Shown: positions 10,501 through 25,500 of the stretch, piece by piece
How the letters are laid out: the number at the start of each line of letters is the position of its first letter
Numbering within the stretch: the stretch's first letter is position 1
From: Monarcha castaneiventris obscurior
Taxonomy: Eukaryota; Chordata; Aves; Passeriformes; Monarchidae
Direction of reading: 5' to 3'
Assembly (NCBI GenBank): GCA_026261815.1
Contig: JAMPIT010000712.1
Location: 1-64,000, forward strand
DNA: 64,000 nt
The notes under the pieces: generated by a model
Seen by the model: the letters and a program-made list of their open reading frames with translations, nothing else
Databases searched by the model: none
Told to the model about the DNA's origin: nothing
Position numbers and translations under genes: made by a program

Positions 10501-13500
10501 GAAAGGGATCAGTTTGAGTTAATGGGGTTGCCAAATCGTGATGGGGGGTGCTGCTAGAAAGTGACCTATGGTGTCAGTGGGGCACCCAAATAGTGATGGG
10601 ATTGGGGGGGTGCTGTTGGGAAGGCATCAGTTGGAATCAATGGGGGCTGCCAAAATACTGGTAGGGGCGTGCTGCCAGAAAGGGATCTAGGGTGTCAATG
10701 GGGCTGCCAAATAGTGATGAGGGGATGCTGCTAGAAAGGGATGTCTGGAGTCAATGGGGCTGCGAAATAGTGCTGTGCAAGGAGATGCCAGAAAGGGATC
10801 TCTGGCATCAATGGGGCTGCCTAATAGTAATGGGTGGGTGCTGATAGAGAGGGATCAATTGGAGTCAATGAGGCTGCCAAATAGTGACAGAGGAATGCTG
10901 CTAGAAAGGGATTAATTGGAGTCAGTGGGGCTGCCAAATAGTGATGGGGTCGGGGGGTGCTGCCAGAAAGGGATCACTTAGAGTCAATGGGGTTTCCAAA
11001 TAGTGAAGGGTGGTACTGCTAGAAACGAGTCTATGGTATCAGTGGGGCTGCCAAATGGTGTTGTGGGGGTGCTGGTAGAAAGGGATCTCTGGAGTCAATG
11101 GGGCTGCCAAATAGTGATGATGAGGGCCTGCTAGAAAAGGATCCCTAAGGTCAATGGGGCTGCCAAGTAGTGAGGACAGGGTGCTGCCAGAAAGGGATCC
11201 CTGCTTTCAATGGGACTCCAAATACTTATGGGGGTGTGCTGCCAGAAAGGTATCAATAGTGTCAATGGGGCTTCCAAATCGTGGTGGTGGGGTGCTGCCA
11301 GATAGGGATCTATCGAGTCAGTGGGGCTGCCAAATAGTGATTGGCATTGCTGCCAGAAAGGGATCTGTGTAGTAAATGGGGCTGCGAAATAGCGACTCGG
11401 AGGTGCTGCTGGAAAGGGATCTTCTGAGTCAGTGGGGCTGCCAAATAGTCATGGGGTGGTGCTGCCGGAAAGGGATCTCTGGTTTCAAAGGGGCTGCCAC
11501 ACAGTGATAGGGTGGTGCTGCCAGAAAGGATCCATAGAGTCAGTGGTGCTGCCAAATCGTGATGGGGGGATGCTGCTGGAAAGGGATCTATGGAGTCAAT
11601 GGGGCTTCCAAATTGTGACACGAGGGTGCTGCTAAAAAGGGATTAATTAGAGTCAATGGGGCTGCCAAATAGTCATGTGTGGTGCTGCTAGAAAGGGATC
11701 TATGGAGTCAATGGGGCTTCCAATGTGAGGGGTGCTGCTAAAAAGGGATTAATTAGAGTCAATGGGGCTGCCAAATAGTGATGGGGGGTCTGCTCCTTAA
11801 AAGGGATCTTTGGAGTCAGTGGGGCTGCCAAATAGTGATGAGGGGGATGCTGCGAGAAAGGGATCTCTTGAATCAGAGGGGCTGCCAAATAGTGATTGAG
11901 GTTACTGCCCCCCTCTCTGAAGTCAGTGGGGCATCCAAATAGCGATGTGGGGGGGCTGCCAAAAAGGGATCTCTGGAGTCCGTGGGGCTATAAAACAGTG
12001 ATAGAGGGATGCTTCTAGAAACAGTTCTATAGAGTTCAGTGGGGCTTCCAAATAGCGATGGGGGGCTGCTGCCAGAAAGGGATGTCTGGAGTCAATAGGG
12101 CTGCTAAACACTGCTGGGCGTTGCTGCCAGAAAGGGATCTCTGGAGTCATTGGTGCTGCCAGAAAGGGATCAGTTGGTAATAATGGGGCTGCCAAATAGT
12201 AATGGGAGAGTGCTTCCAGAAAGGGATCTAGGGAGTCAATGGGGCTGCCAAATGGTGATGGGGTTTGCTGCCAGAAAGTTATGAATTGGAGTCACTGGGG
12301 CTGCCAAATTGTAATGGGGAGGTGCTGCTAGAAAGGGTTCAAGTGGAGTCAATGCAGCTGCCAAAGAGCGTTGCGGGTGGTGCTGCCAGAACGGCAGTTC
12401 TGGGGTCAGTGGGGCTTCCAAATAGTGGTGGTGGGGTGCTGCCAGAAAGGGATCTATGAAGTCAATGGGATTGCCAAAAAGTGATGGGGGAGTGCTTCGA
12501 GAAAGGGATCTATGGAGTCAGTGGTTCTGCCAAATTGTGATGTGGGGGGGCGGGGGGCGGGGCGGTGCTGCCAGAAAGGGATCTCTGGAGTCAATGGGGC
12601 TGCCAAATACTGATAGGTGTTTCTGCCAGAAAGGGATCTCTGGAGTCAACGTTGCTGCCAATTTGTGATGGGGGAGTGCTGCTCGAAAGGGATCCGTTAG
12701 AGTCAATGGGGCTGCCAGTTTGTGATGTGTGGGTGCTGCTAGAAGGGGATCTCTGGAGTCTGTGGGGCTGCCAAATAGTGATGAAAGGGTGCTGCCAGAA
12801 AGGATCCATAGAGTCAGTGGGGCTGCCAAATAGTGCTGGAGAATTTTTGCCAGAAAGGGATGTGTGGAGTCAGTGGGGCATCCAAATAGTGACGGGGAGT
12901 CCTGCCAGAGGGGGATCTCAGGAGTCGGTGGGGCTGCCAAACAGTGATGGGGTCAGGGGATGCTGCCACAAAGAGATCTCTGGAGTCACTGGGGCTTCTT
13001 GGAAGTGGTCCACAGCATCACTATCTTGGAAGTGGTGATGAGGGGGTGCTGCCAGAAAGGGATCTCTGGGGTCAATGGGGCTGCCAAATAGTGCTGGGGG
13101 GGGCTGTTGCCAGGAAGGGATCAGTTAGAGTCCATATGGTTGCCAAATAGTTAAGGCTGGTACTGCTGGAAAGGGATCTCTGGTGTCAATGGGGTTAGCA
13201 AATAGTGATGGTTGGGGTGCTGCCAGAAAAGAGATTAATTGGAGTCAGTGGGGCTGCCACATAGTGATGGGGTCGGGGGGTGCTGCCAGAAAGGGATCAG
13301 TCAGAGTGAATGGTGTTTCCAAATAGTGAAGGGTGGTACTGCTAGAAAGGGATCTATGGTGTCAGTGGGGCATCCAAATAGTGATGTGGGTGTGCTGCTA
13401 TAAAGTGGTCTATGGAGTCAATAGGGCTGCCAAATTGTCATGGGGTGGTGCTGCTAGAAAGGGACCTATAGAGTCGATCGGGCTGCAAAATACTCATGGG

Positions 13501-16500
13501 ATAGTGCTGCCAGAAAGGGATCTCTGGAGCCGATGGGGCTGCCAAATAGTAATTGGTGTTGCTGCCAGAATGAAATCTATGGAGTCAATGGGGCTGCCAA
13601 ATAGTGATTACGGGGTGCTGCTAGAAAGGGATTTAGGGAGTCAATGGGGCTGCCAAACAGTGACGGGGGAGTGCTTCAAGACAGGGATTAATTGGAGTCA
13701 GTTGGTTGCGAAATAGTGATGGGGCCGGGGGGTGCTGCCAGAGAGGGATCTCTGAAGTCAATGGGGCTGCCAAATAGTGAGAGGACGGTGCTGCTAGAAA
13801 GGGATCTCTGGGGTCAATGGGGCTGAAAAATAATGATTGGCATTTCTGCTAGAAAGGGATCTCTGGAATCAATGGTGCTGGGAAATCCTGATGGGGGGGC
13901 TGCTGCTAGAAAGGGACCTATGGAGTCAATGGGGCTGCCAAATAGTCATGGGGTGGTGCTGCCAGAAAGGGATCTGTGGGGTCAATGGGGCTGAAAAATA
14001 AAGATTGCAATTGCTGCCAGAAAGAGATCTAGAGAGTCAATGGGGCTGCCAAATTGTGATGGGGAGGGGGTGCTTCCAGAAAGGGATCTATGGAGTCAAT
14101 GGGTCTGCCAAATAGTGATTTGGATTACTACCAGGTGATAAATTGGGGGGCTTCCAAATAGTTACGGCAGGGTGCTGCAAGAAAGGAATTAATTGGAGTC
14201 AGTGGAGCTGCCAAATAGTGATGTGGGGGGCGGGGGGGTGCTGCCTGAAAGGGATCTATGCAATAAATGGGGCTGCCAAGTAGTGACTCGGGGGTGCTGC
14301 TAGAAAAGGATGTATTAGAGTCAATAGGGCTGCCAAGCATTGACGGGGGGGTGCTGCTAGAATGGGATTAATTGGATTCAGTGGGGCTGCCAACTACTAA
14401 TTGGCATTGCTGCCAGGAAAGGATCTATGAAGTCAGTGGGGCATCCAGATAGTGACGTGGAGGTGCTGCTAGAAAGGGATCTCTGGAGTCAGTAGGGCTG
14501 CCAAATAGTCATGGCATAGTGCTGCCAGAAAGGGACCTAGGGACTCAATAGAGCTGCCAAATCGTGATGGGGGGGCTGCTGCTAGAAAGGGATCTCTGGA
14601 GTCAGTGGGGCTGCCCGAAAGGGATCGGTTGGAAATATTGGGGCTGCCAAATAGTAATGGGAGAGTGCTTCCAGAAGCGGATCTAGGGAGTCAGTGTGGC
14701 TGCCAAATAGTGCTTGGGGGTGCTGCCAGAAAGTGATTAGTTGTACTCAATGGGGCTGCAAAATAGTGCTGGGGGTGGGTGCTGCTAGAAAGGCATTTCT
14801 GGGGTCAGTGGGGCTTCCAAATAGCAGTGGTGGGGTGCTGCCAGAAAGGGATCCCTTAGAGTCAGTGGGGCCTCCAAATAGTGATGGGGTCGGGGGGTGC
14901 TGCCAGAAAGGGATCTGTAGTCAGTGGGGCTGCCAAATAGTGATTACCATCGCTGCCAGAAAGGGAGCTATGTAGTAAATGGGGCTGCCAAATCGTGACT
15001 CCGTGTTGCTGCTAGAAAGGGATAAAGTAGAGTCAATAGGGCTGCCAAATACCCATGGGGTGGTGCTGCCAGAAGGGGATCTATAGAATCAATGGGGCAT
15101 CCAACTAGTGATGGAGGGAGTGCTGCCAGAAAGGGATCACGTAGTGTCAATGGGGTTGACAAATAGTTATGGGTGGGGTGCTGCCTAAAAGGGATCTCTG
15201 GAGTCAGTGGGGCTCCCAAATAGTGCTGGCGTTTTTCTGCCAGAAAAGGTTCTATAATGTCAATGGGGCTGCCAAATCGTGATGGGGGGTGCTGCCAGGA
15301 AGGGGTCTCTGGGGTCATTGGGGCTGCAAAATACTGATTGGCATTGCTGCCAGAAAGGGATCTATGGAGTCACTGGGGCTACCAAATCGTGACGTGGTGG
15401 TGCTGCTAGAAGGGGATCAATTTGAGTCAATGGGGCTGCCAAATAGTTATTGGGGTTGCTGCCAGAAGGTGATAAACTGGGGTCTCGGGGGCTGCAAAAT
15501 AGTTACGGCGGGGTGCTGCAAGAAAGGGAATAATTGGAGTCAGTGGGGCTTCCAAAGAGTGATGTGGGGGGGTGGGGTGGTGCTGATAGAAAGGCATCTC
15601 TGGAGTCAGTGGGGCTGCCAGATAGTGATGGTGCAGGGGCTGCTGCTAGAAAGCAATGTCTGGAGTCAATGGGGCTGCCAGATAGTGATGGTGCAGGCTG
15701 CAGAAATGGATCCGTAAAGTCAATGGGGCTGCCAAATAGTTATGGGGGGGTGCTGCCAGAAAGGGATGTCTGGAGTCAATAAGGCTGCCAAATAGTGACC
15801 TATAGGGGGTGCTTCCAGAAAGTAATCTAGGGAGTCAGTGGGGCTCCCAAATAGTGAGTGGGGTTACTGCCCCTCCTTATGAAGTCAGTGGGGCTGCCAA
15901 ATAGTGATGGGGGTGTGCTGCTTGAAAGGGATCAGTTGGAGTCAATGGGGCTGCCAAATAGTGATGGGGTTGGGGGGGTGCTGCCGGAAAGGCATCAGTT
16001 GGAATCAATGGGGGCTGCCAAAATACTGGTAGGGGGCTGCTGCCAGAAAGGGATCTATGATGTCAATGGGGCTGCCAAATAGTGATGAGGGGATGCTGCT
16101 AGAAAGGGATGTCTGGAGTCAATGGGGCTGCGAAATAGTGCTGTGCGAGGAGATGCCAGAAAGGGATCTCTGGCATCAATGGGGCTGCCTAATAGTAATG
16201 GGTGGGTGCTGATAGAAAGGGATCAATTGGAGTCAATGAGGCTGCCAAATAGTGACAGAGGAATGCTGCCAGAAAGGGATTAATTGGAGTCAGTGGGGCT
16301 GCCAAATAGTGATGGGGTCGGGGGGTGCTGCCAGAAAGGGATCACTTAGAGTCAATGGGGTCTCCAAATAGTGAAGGGTGGTACTGCTAGAAATGAGTCT
16401 ATGGTATCAGTGGGGCTGCCAAATGGTGTTGTGGGGGTGCTGGTAGAAAGGGATCTCTGGAGTCAATGGGGCTGCCAAATAGTGATGATGAGGGCCTGCT

Positions 16501-19500
16501 AGAAAAGGATCCCTAAGGTCAATGGGGCTGCCAAGTAGTGAGGACAGGGTGCTGCCAGAAAGGGATCCCTGCAGTCAATGGGACTCCAAATATTTATGGA
16601 GGGGTGCTGCCAGAAAGGTATCAATAGTGTCAATGGGGCTGCCAAATAGCGATGGGGGGCTGCTGCCAGAAAGGGATCTCTGGGGTCAATGGGGCTGCCA
16701 AATAGTGCTGGGGGGGGCTGTTGCCAGGAAGGGATCAGTTAGAGTCCATATGCTTGCCAAATAGTTAAGGCTGGTACTGCTGGAAAGCGATCTCTGGTGT
16801 CAATGGGGTTAGCAAATAGTGATGGTTGGGGTGCTGCCAGAAAGGGATTAATTGGAGTCAGTGGGGCTGCCACATAGTGATGGGGTCGGGGGGTGCTGCC
16901 AGAAAGGGATCAGTTAGAGTGAATGGTGTTTCCAAATAGTGACGGGTGGTACTGCTAGAAAGGGATCTATGGGGTCAGTGGGGCTGCCAAATAGTGATGT
17001 GGGTGTGCTGCTATAAAGTGGTCTATGGAGTCAATAGGGCTGCCAAATTGTCATGGGGTGGTGCTGCTAGAAAGGGATCTATAGAGTCGATCGGGCTGCA
17101 AAATACTCATGGGATAGTGCTGCCAGAAAGGGATCTCTGGAGCCGATGGGGCTGCCAAATAGTAATTGGTGTTGCTGCCAGAATGAAATCTATGGAGTCA
17201 ATGGGGCTGCCAAATAGTGATGGGGGAGTGCTTCAAGACAGGGATTAATTGGAGTCAGTTGGTTGCGAAATAGTGATGGGGCCGGGGGGTGCTGCCAGAG
17301 AGGGATCTCTGGGTCAATGGGGCTGCCAAATAGTGAGAGGACGGTGCTGCTAGAAAGGGATCTCTGGGGTCAATGGGGCTGAAAAATAATGATTGGCATT
17401 TCTGCTAGAAAGGGATCTCTGGAATCAATGGTGCTGGGAAATCCTGATGGGGGGGCTGCTGCTAGAAAGGGACCTATGGAGTCAATGGGGCTGCCAAATA
17501 GTCATGGGGTGGTGCTGCCAGAAAGGGATCTGTGGGGTCAACGGGGCTGCAAAATAAAGATTGCAATTGTTGCCAGAAAGAGATCTAGAGAGTCAATGGG
17601 GCTGCCAAATTGTGATGGGGAGGGGGTGCTTCCAGAAAGGGATCTATGGAGTCAATGGGTCTGCCAAATAGTGATTTGGATTACTACCAGGTGATAAATT
17701 GGAGGCAAGGGGGCTTCCAAATAGTTACGGCAGGGTGCTGCAAGAAAGGAATTAATTGGAGTCAGTGGAGCTGCCAAATAGTGATGTGGGGGGCGGGGGG
17801 GTGCTGCCTGAAAGGGATCTATGCAATAAATGGGGCTGCCAAGTAGTGACTCGGGGGTGCTGCTAGAAAAGGATGTATTAGAGTCAATAGGGCTGCCAAG
17901 CATTGACGGGGGGGTGCTGCTAGAATGGGATTAATTGGATTCAGTGGGGCTGCCAACTACTAATTGGCATTGCTGCCAGGAAAGGATCTATGAAGTCAGT
18001 GGGGCATCCAGATAGTGACGTGGAGGTGCTGCTAGAAAGGGATCTATGGAGTCAGTAGGGCTGCCAAATAGTCATGGCATAGTGCTGCCAGAAAGGGACC
18101 TAGGGACTCAATAGGGCTGCCAAATCGTGATGGGGGGGCTGCTGCCAGAAAGGGATCTCTGGAGTCAGTGGGGCTGCCCGAAAGGGATCGGTTGGAAATA
18201 TTGGGGCTGCCAAATAGTAATGGGAGAGTGCTTCCAGAAGCGGATCTAGGGAGTCAGTGTGGCTGCCAAATAGTGCTTGGGGGTGCTGCCAGAAAGTTAT
18301 AAATTGGAGTCAATGGGGCTGCCAAATAGTGATTGGAGTTGCTGCCAGAAAGTGATTAGTTGTACTCAATGGGGCTGCAAAATAGTGCTGGGGTGGGTGC
18401 TGCTAGAAAGGCATTTCTGGGGTCAGTGGGGCTTCCAAATAGCGGTGGTGGGGTGCTGCCAGAAAGGGATCCCTTAGAGTCAGTGGGGCCTCCAAATAGT
18501 GATGGGGTCGGAGGGTGCTGCCAGAAAGGGATCTCTGGAGTCAATGGGGCTGCCAAATAAGGATGGGTGGGTGCTGCTAGAAAGGGATTAATTGGAGTCA
18601 GTATGGCTGCCAAACAGTGATGGGGGTGGTGCTGCCAGAAAGGGATCTCAGCCATCAGTGGGGCTGCCAAATCGTGACTGAGGGGCTTCTGCTACAGAGG
18701 GTTCTCTGGAGTCAATGGGGCTGCCAAATACTGTTTGGGTTTGCTGCCAGAAAGGGATCTCTGGAGTCAACGGGGCTGCCAAATCTTTATGGGGGGATTG
18801 TGCTAGAAAGTGTTCAGTTAGAATCAATGGGACTGCCAAATAGTGATGGGGGGGTACTGCCAAAAAGGAATATCTGGAATCAGTGGGGCTTCCAAATAGT
18901 GGTGCTGGGGTGCTGCCAGAAAGGGATCTAGGGAGTCAGTGGGGCTGCCAAAGCATGAGGGGGCGGGGGGGGCATGCTGCTAGAAAGGGTTGTATGGAGT
19001 CAGTGGCGCTGCCAAATAATGATGGGGACAGGGCTGATGCTAGAGAGGGATGTCTGGAGTCAATTGGTCGGCGAAATAGTGATTGTGAGGGGGTGCTTCG
19101 AGAAAGTAATCTAGGGAGTCAGTGGTGCTGCCAAATGGTGATTGGTGTTACTGCCCCTCACTATGAAGTCAGTGGGGCATCCAAATAGTGATAGGGGGGT
19201 CTGCTCGAAAGGGATCTAATGAGTCAATGGGGCTGTCAAATAGTGATGGGGGGATGCTTCCAGAAAGGGATCTCTGGGGTCAGTGGGGCTGCCAAATGGT
19301 GCTGGGGGGGGATGTTGCCAGAAAGGAATCAGTTAGAGTCAATATGGTTGCTAAATAGTTGTAGTTGGTACTGCTGGAAAGGGATCTCTGGAGTCAACGG
19401 GGCTAGCAAATAGTGATGGGCGGGGTGTTTCCAGAAAGGGATTAATTGGAGTCAGTGGGGTTGCCACATAGTGATGGGGTCGGGGGCTGCTGCCAGAAAG

Positions 19501-22500
19501 GGATCAGTTAGAGTGAATGGGGCTGCCAAACAGTGAAGGGTGGTACTGCCAGAAAGGGATCTATGACGTCAGTGGGGCATCCAACTAGTGGTAGGGGGGT
19601 GCTGCCAGAAAGGGATCTCTGGAGTCATTGGTGCTGCCAGAAAGGGATCAGTTGGAAATAGTGAGGCTGCCAAATAGTAATGGGGGAGTGCTACCAGAAA
19701 GGGATCTAGGGAGTCAATGGGGCTGTCAAATAGTGATGTGGGGTGCTGCCAGAAAGGCATTTCTGGGGTCAGTGGGTCTTCCAGATAGTGGTCATGAGGT
19801 GCTAGCAGAAAGGGATCTAGGGAGTCAATGGGGCTGCCAAACAGAGATGGGGGAGTGCTGCCAGAAAGGGATCTCTGGAGTCATTGGGGCTGCCAAATAC
19901 TGATTGGCGTTGCTGCCAGAATAGGATCTATGGACTCAATGGGCTGCCAATTTGTGATGGGGGAGTGCTGCTCGAAAGGGATCAATTAGAGTCAATGGGG
20001 CTGCCAGTTTGTGATGTGTGGGTGCTGCTGGAAAGGGATCTCTGGAGTTGGTGGGGCTGCCAAATAGTAATGGGGGGGTGCTGCCGAAAAGGGATCTATA
20101 GTGTCAGTGGGGCTGCCAATTAGTGATGGGTGGGGTGCTGCCAGAAAGGGATCAGTTAGAGTCAATGGGGTTGCCAGATAGTTAAGGTTGGTGCTGCCAG
20201 AAAGGGATCCTTTGGGTCAATGGGGCTGCCAAATACTCGTGTGGGGGGTGGGGGGGGATGCTGCCAGAAAGGGATCTCTGGAGTTAATGGGCTGCCAAAT
20301 ACTGCTTGGCGTTGCTGCCAGAAAGGGATCTATGGAGTCAACGGGGCTGCCTAATTGTGACTCTGAGGTGCTGCTAGAAAGTGTTCTATGGAATCATTAG
20401 AGCTGCCAAAAAGTCATGGCGTGGTGCTGCCAGAAAGGGACCATGGGACTCAATAGGGCTGCCAAATCGTGATGGGGGGGATGCTGCTAGAGTGGGATGT
20501 CTGGAGACAATGGAGCTGCAAAATAATGATGGGCGTTGTTGCCAGAAAGGGATCTCTGGAGTCATTGGTGCTGCCAGAAAGGGATCAGTTGGAAATCATG
20601 GAGTAGCCAAATAGTAATGGGGGAGTGCTTCCAGAAAGGGATCTAGGGAGTCAATGGGGCTGCAAAATAGTGCTGGGGGGGGGTTGCTGCCAGAAAGTTA
20701 TGAATTGGAGTCACTGGGGCTGCCAAATAGTAATGGGGAGGTGCTGCTCGAAAGGGATCAATTGGAGTCAATGCAGCTGCCAAATAGTGATTAGGGGGTG
20801 CTGCTAGAAAGGGATTTAGGGAGTCAATGGGGCTGCCAAACAGTGACGGGGGAGTGCTGGAAGACAGGGATTAACTAGAGTCAGTGGGTTGCGAAATAGT
20901 GATGGGATCGGGGGGGTGCGGCCAGAAAGGGATCCCTGGAATCAATGGGGCTGCCAAATAGTGATTGGTGGGTGCTGATAGAAAGGGATCAATTGGAGTC
21001 AATGGGGCTCCCAAATAGTGATGTGGGGGGGCAGGGGGGTTGCTGCTGGAGAGAGATTAATTGGAATCAGTGGGGCTGTGAAATAGTGATGGGGGGATCC
21101 TGCCAGAAAGGGATGTCTGGAGTCAATAGGGCTGCCAAATATTAATGGTTGGGTGCTGCCAAAAAGGAATATCTGGAGTCAGTGGGGCTTCAAAATCGTG
21201 ATGGTGGGGTGCTGCCAGAAAGGGATCACGTAGTGTCAATGGGGTTGACAAATAGTTATGGGTGGGGTGCTGCCTAAAGGGGATCTCTGGAGTCAGTGGG
21301 GCTGCCAAATAGTGCTGGCGTTTTACTGCCAGAAAAGGTTCTATATTGTCAATGGGGCTGCCAAATCGTGATGGGGGGTGCTGCCAGGAAGGGGTCTCTG
21401 GAATCAGTGGTGCTGGGAAATCCTGACTGGGGGGCTGCTGGTAGAAAGGCATATCTGGAGGCAATGGTGCTGCCAAATAGTGATGGGGGTGTGCTGCTAG
21501 AAAGGGATCTCTGGGGTCAATGGGGCTGCCAAATAATCATGGGGTGGTGCTGCTAGGAAGGGATCTCTGTGGTCAATGGGGCTGCAAAATACTGATTGGC
21601 ATTGCTGCCAGAAAGGCATCTCTGGAGTCAGTGGGGCTGCCAAATAGTGATGGTGCAGGGCTGCCAGAAATGGATCCGTAAAGTCAATGGGGCTGCCAAA
21701 TAGTTATGGGGGGTGCTGCCAGAAAGGGATGTCTGGAGTCAATAAGGCTGCCAAATAGTGACCTATAGGGGGTGCTTCCAGAAAGTAATCTAGGGAGTCA
21801 GTGGGGCTCCCAAATAGTGAGTGGGGTTACTGCCCCTCCTTATGAAGTCAGTGGGGCTGCCAAATAGTGATGGGGGTGTGCTGCTAGAAAGGGATCAGTT
21901 GGAGTCAATGGGGCTGCCAAATAGTGATGGGGTGGTATTGCCAGAAAGGGATCAGTTTGAATTAATGGGGTTGCCAAATCGTGATGGGGGGTGCTGCTAG
22001 AAAGTGACCTATGGTGTCAGTGGGGCACCCAAATAGTGATGGGGTGGGGGGGGTGCTGTTGGGAAGGCATCAGTTGGAATCAATGGGGGCTGATAAAATA
22101 CTGGTAGGGGGCTGCTGCCAGAAAGGGATCTCTGCAGTCAATGGGGCTGCCAAATAGTGATGATGAGGGCCTGCTAGAAAAGGATCCCTAAGGTCAATGG
22201 GGCTGCCAAGTAGTGAGGACAGGGTGCTGCCAGAAAGGGATCCCTGCTGTCAATGGGACTCCAAATACTTATGGAGGGGTGCTGCCAGAAAGGTATCAAT
22301 AGTGTCAATGGGGCTTCCAAATCGTGGTGGTGGGGTGCTGCCAGAGAGGGGTCTATGGAGTCAGTGGGGCCTCCAAATAGTTATGGGGTGGGAGGGTGCT
22401 GCCAGAAAGGGATCTTGGGAGTCAATGGGGCTGCTAAATCGTGAAGGGGGCCTGCTGCTAGAAAGGGATATCTGGAGTCAGTGCGGCTTCAAAATTGTGG

Positions 22501-25500
22501 TGGTGGGGTGCTGCCAGAAAGGGATCTAGTGAGTCAGTGGGGCTGCCAAATAGTGATTGGCATTGCTGCCAGAAAGGGATCTGTGTAGTAAATGGGGCTG
22601 CGAAATAGCGACTCAGAGGTGCTGCTAGAAAGGGATCTTCTGAGTCAGTGGGGCTGCCAAATAGTCATGGGGTGGTGCTGCCGGAAAGGGATCTATGGTT
22701 TCAAAGGGGCTGCCACACAGTGATAGGGTGGTGCTGCCAGAAAGGATCCATAGAGTCAGTGGTGCTGCCAAATCGTGATGGGGGGATGCTGCTGGAAAGG
22801 GATCTATGGAGTCAATGGGGCTTCCAAATTGTGACACGAGGGTGCTGCTAAAAAGGGATTAATTAGAGTCAATGGGGCTGCCAAATAGTCATGTCTGGTG
22901 CTGCTAGAAAGGGATCTTTGGAGTCAATGGGGCTGCCAAATAGTGATTTGTGGGTGCTTCCAGAAAGGGATCTATGGAGTCAGCGGGGCTGCCAGATAGT
23001 GATTTGGGATGGAGTGCTGCCAGAATGGGATCATTTGGAGTCAATGGGGCTGCCAAATAGTGATGGGGGGATGGTGCTAGAAAGGGATGTCTGGAGTCAG
23101 TGGGACTGCCAAATAGTGATGGGGTCGGGGGATGCTGCCAGAAAGGGACCTCTGAAGCCAGTGGGGCTGCCAAATACTAACTGGTGTTGCTGCCAGAATA
23201 GGATCTATGGAGTCCATGGGACTGCCAAATAGTCATGGTGTAGTGCTGCCAGTGTGGGATCTATGGAGTCAGTGCGGCTGCCAATTAGTCATGGGGGGGT
23301 GCTACCAGAAAGGGATCACGTAGAGTCAATGGGTTTGCTAAATAGTGAAGGTTGATACTGCTAGAATGGGATCCATAGAGTCAATGGGGCTGCCAAATAG
23401 TGATGGCAGGGTGCTGCCAGAAAGGGATCAGTTAGAGTCAATGGGGTTACCATATAAGGAAGGGTGCTACTGGTAGAAAGGGAGAAATTACACTCAACGG
23501 GATTTCCAAATAGTAATTTCTGGTGCTGCCAGAAAGGGATCTGTGGCTTCAATGGGGCTGCCATATTCTAATTGGCATTGCTGCCAGAAAGGCATCCATG
23601 GAGTCCGTGGGGCATCCAAATAGTGATGGGGGAGTGCTGCCAGAAAGGGATCTATGGAGTCAATGGGGCTGCCAACTACTAATTGGTGTTGCTGCCAGAA
23701 TGGGATCTCTGGGAGTCCATGAGGCTGCCAAATAGTCATGGTGTGGTACTGCCAGTGTGGGATCTATGGAGTCGGTGGGGCTGCCAAGTAATGATGAGGG
23801 GGTGTTGCTAGAAAGGGAGCAATCTGGGTCAATGGGGGTGCAAAATAGTGATAGCGGGTTGCTGCCAGAAAGGGATTTGTGAAGTCAATGGGGCTGCCAA
23901 ATAGCGAAGGATGTTGCTGCCAAAAAGGGATCTGTAGGATAAGTGCGGCTGCCAAACAGTGATGGGGGTTGCTACTAGAAAAGGAAGAATTGGAGTCAAT
24001 GGGGCTGCTAACTAGTGATGGGCGGGGTGCTGCCAGAAAGGGGTCTATGGAGTTAATGGGGCTGCCAAATTGTGATGGGTGGTGCTGCTAGAAAGGGATC
24101 TTGGGAGTCAGTGGAGCTGCCAAATAGTGATGTGGGGGGACGGGGGGGCTGCTGCCAGAAAGGTGTCTCTGGAGTAATTGGGGCTGCCAAATAGTTATTG
24201 GTCTGGGGGGTGCTGCTAGAAAGGGATGTCTGGAGTCAGTGAGGCTGCCAAATAGTGATAGAGGGGTGCTGCTAGAAAGGGATCTATGGAGTCAATGGGG
24301 CTTCCAAATTGTGACGCGAGGGTGCTGCTAAAAAGGGATTGATTAGAGTCTATGAGGCTGCCAAATAGTGATGGCAGGGTGCTGTCAGAAAGGGAGAAGT
24401 TAAACTCCATGGGATTGCCAAATAGTCATGTCTGGTGCTGCTAGAAAGGGATCTATGGAGTCAGCGGGGCTGCCAAATCGTGATGGGGGGGCTGCTGCCA
24501 GAACGCGATCTCTTGAGTCAGAGGGGCTGCCAAATAGTGATTGGGGGGTGCTGCTAGAGAGGGATCTGTGGAGTCAATGGGGCTGCCAGAAAAGGATGGG
24601 TGGGTGCTGCTGGAAAGGGATTAATTGGAGTCAGTATGGCTGCCAAACAGTGATGGGGGTGGTGCTGCCAGAAAGGGATCTCAGCAATCAGTGGGGCTGC
24701 CAAATCGTGACTGAGGGGCTTCTGCTACAGAGGGATGTCTGGAGTCAATGGGGCTGCCAAATACTGTTTGGGTTTGCTGCCAGAAAGGGATCTCTGGAGT
24801 CAACGGGGCTGCCTAATCTTTATGGGGGGCTTCTGCTAGAAAGTGTTCAGTTAGAATCAGTGGGACTGCCAAATAGTGATGGGGGGGGTGCCGCCAAAAA
24901 GGGATGTCTGGCGTCCGTGGTGCTGCCAAATAGTGATTGAGGTTACTGTCCGAAAGGGATCAGGTAGAGGCAATGGGGCTGCCAAATAATGTTGTAGGGG
25001 TGCTGCTAGAAAGGGATCTGTAAAGTCAATGGGGCTGCCAAACAGTCATGGAGTGGTGCTGCTAGAAAGGGATCCATGGATTCAATGGGGCTGCCAAATC
25101 GTGATGGGGGGGCTGCTGTTAGCAAGGGATGTCTGGAGTCAATGGGGCTGCAAAATACTGATTGGCATAGTGCTCCCAGGTAGGGATCTATGGAGTCAGC
25201 GGGGCTGCCAAAGAGTGATGCGAGGGTGCTGCTGGAAAGGGATCAAGTAGAGTCAGTGGGGCTGCCAAATAGTGATAGGGGGTTGCTGCCAGAAAGGGAT
25301 GTGTGGTGTCAATGGGGTTGCCAAATGGTCATGGGGTGGTGCTGCGAGAAAGGGAGCTGTGGAGTCCATGGGCTGCCAAATAGTGATGGAAGGGTGCTGC
25401 AAGAAAGGGATTAATTGGAGTCAGTGGGGCTGCCAAAGAGTGCTGTGGAGGTGCTGCCAAAAAGGGATCTCCGGGATCAATGGGGCTCCAAACTACTGAT

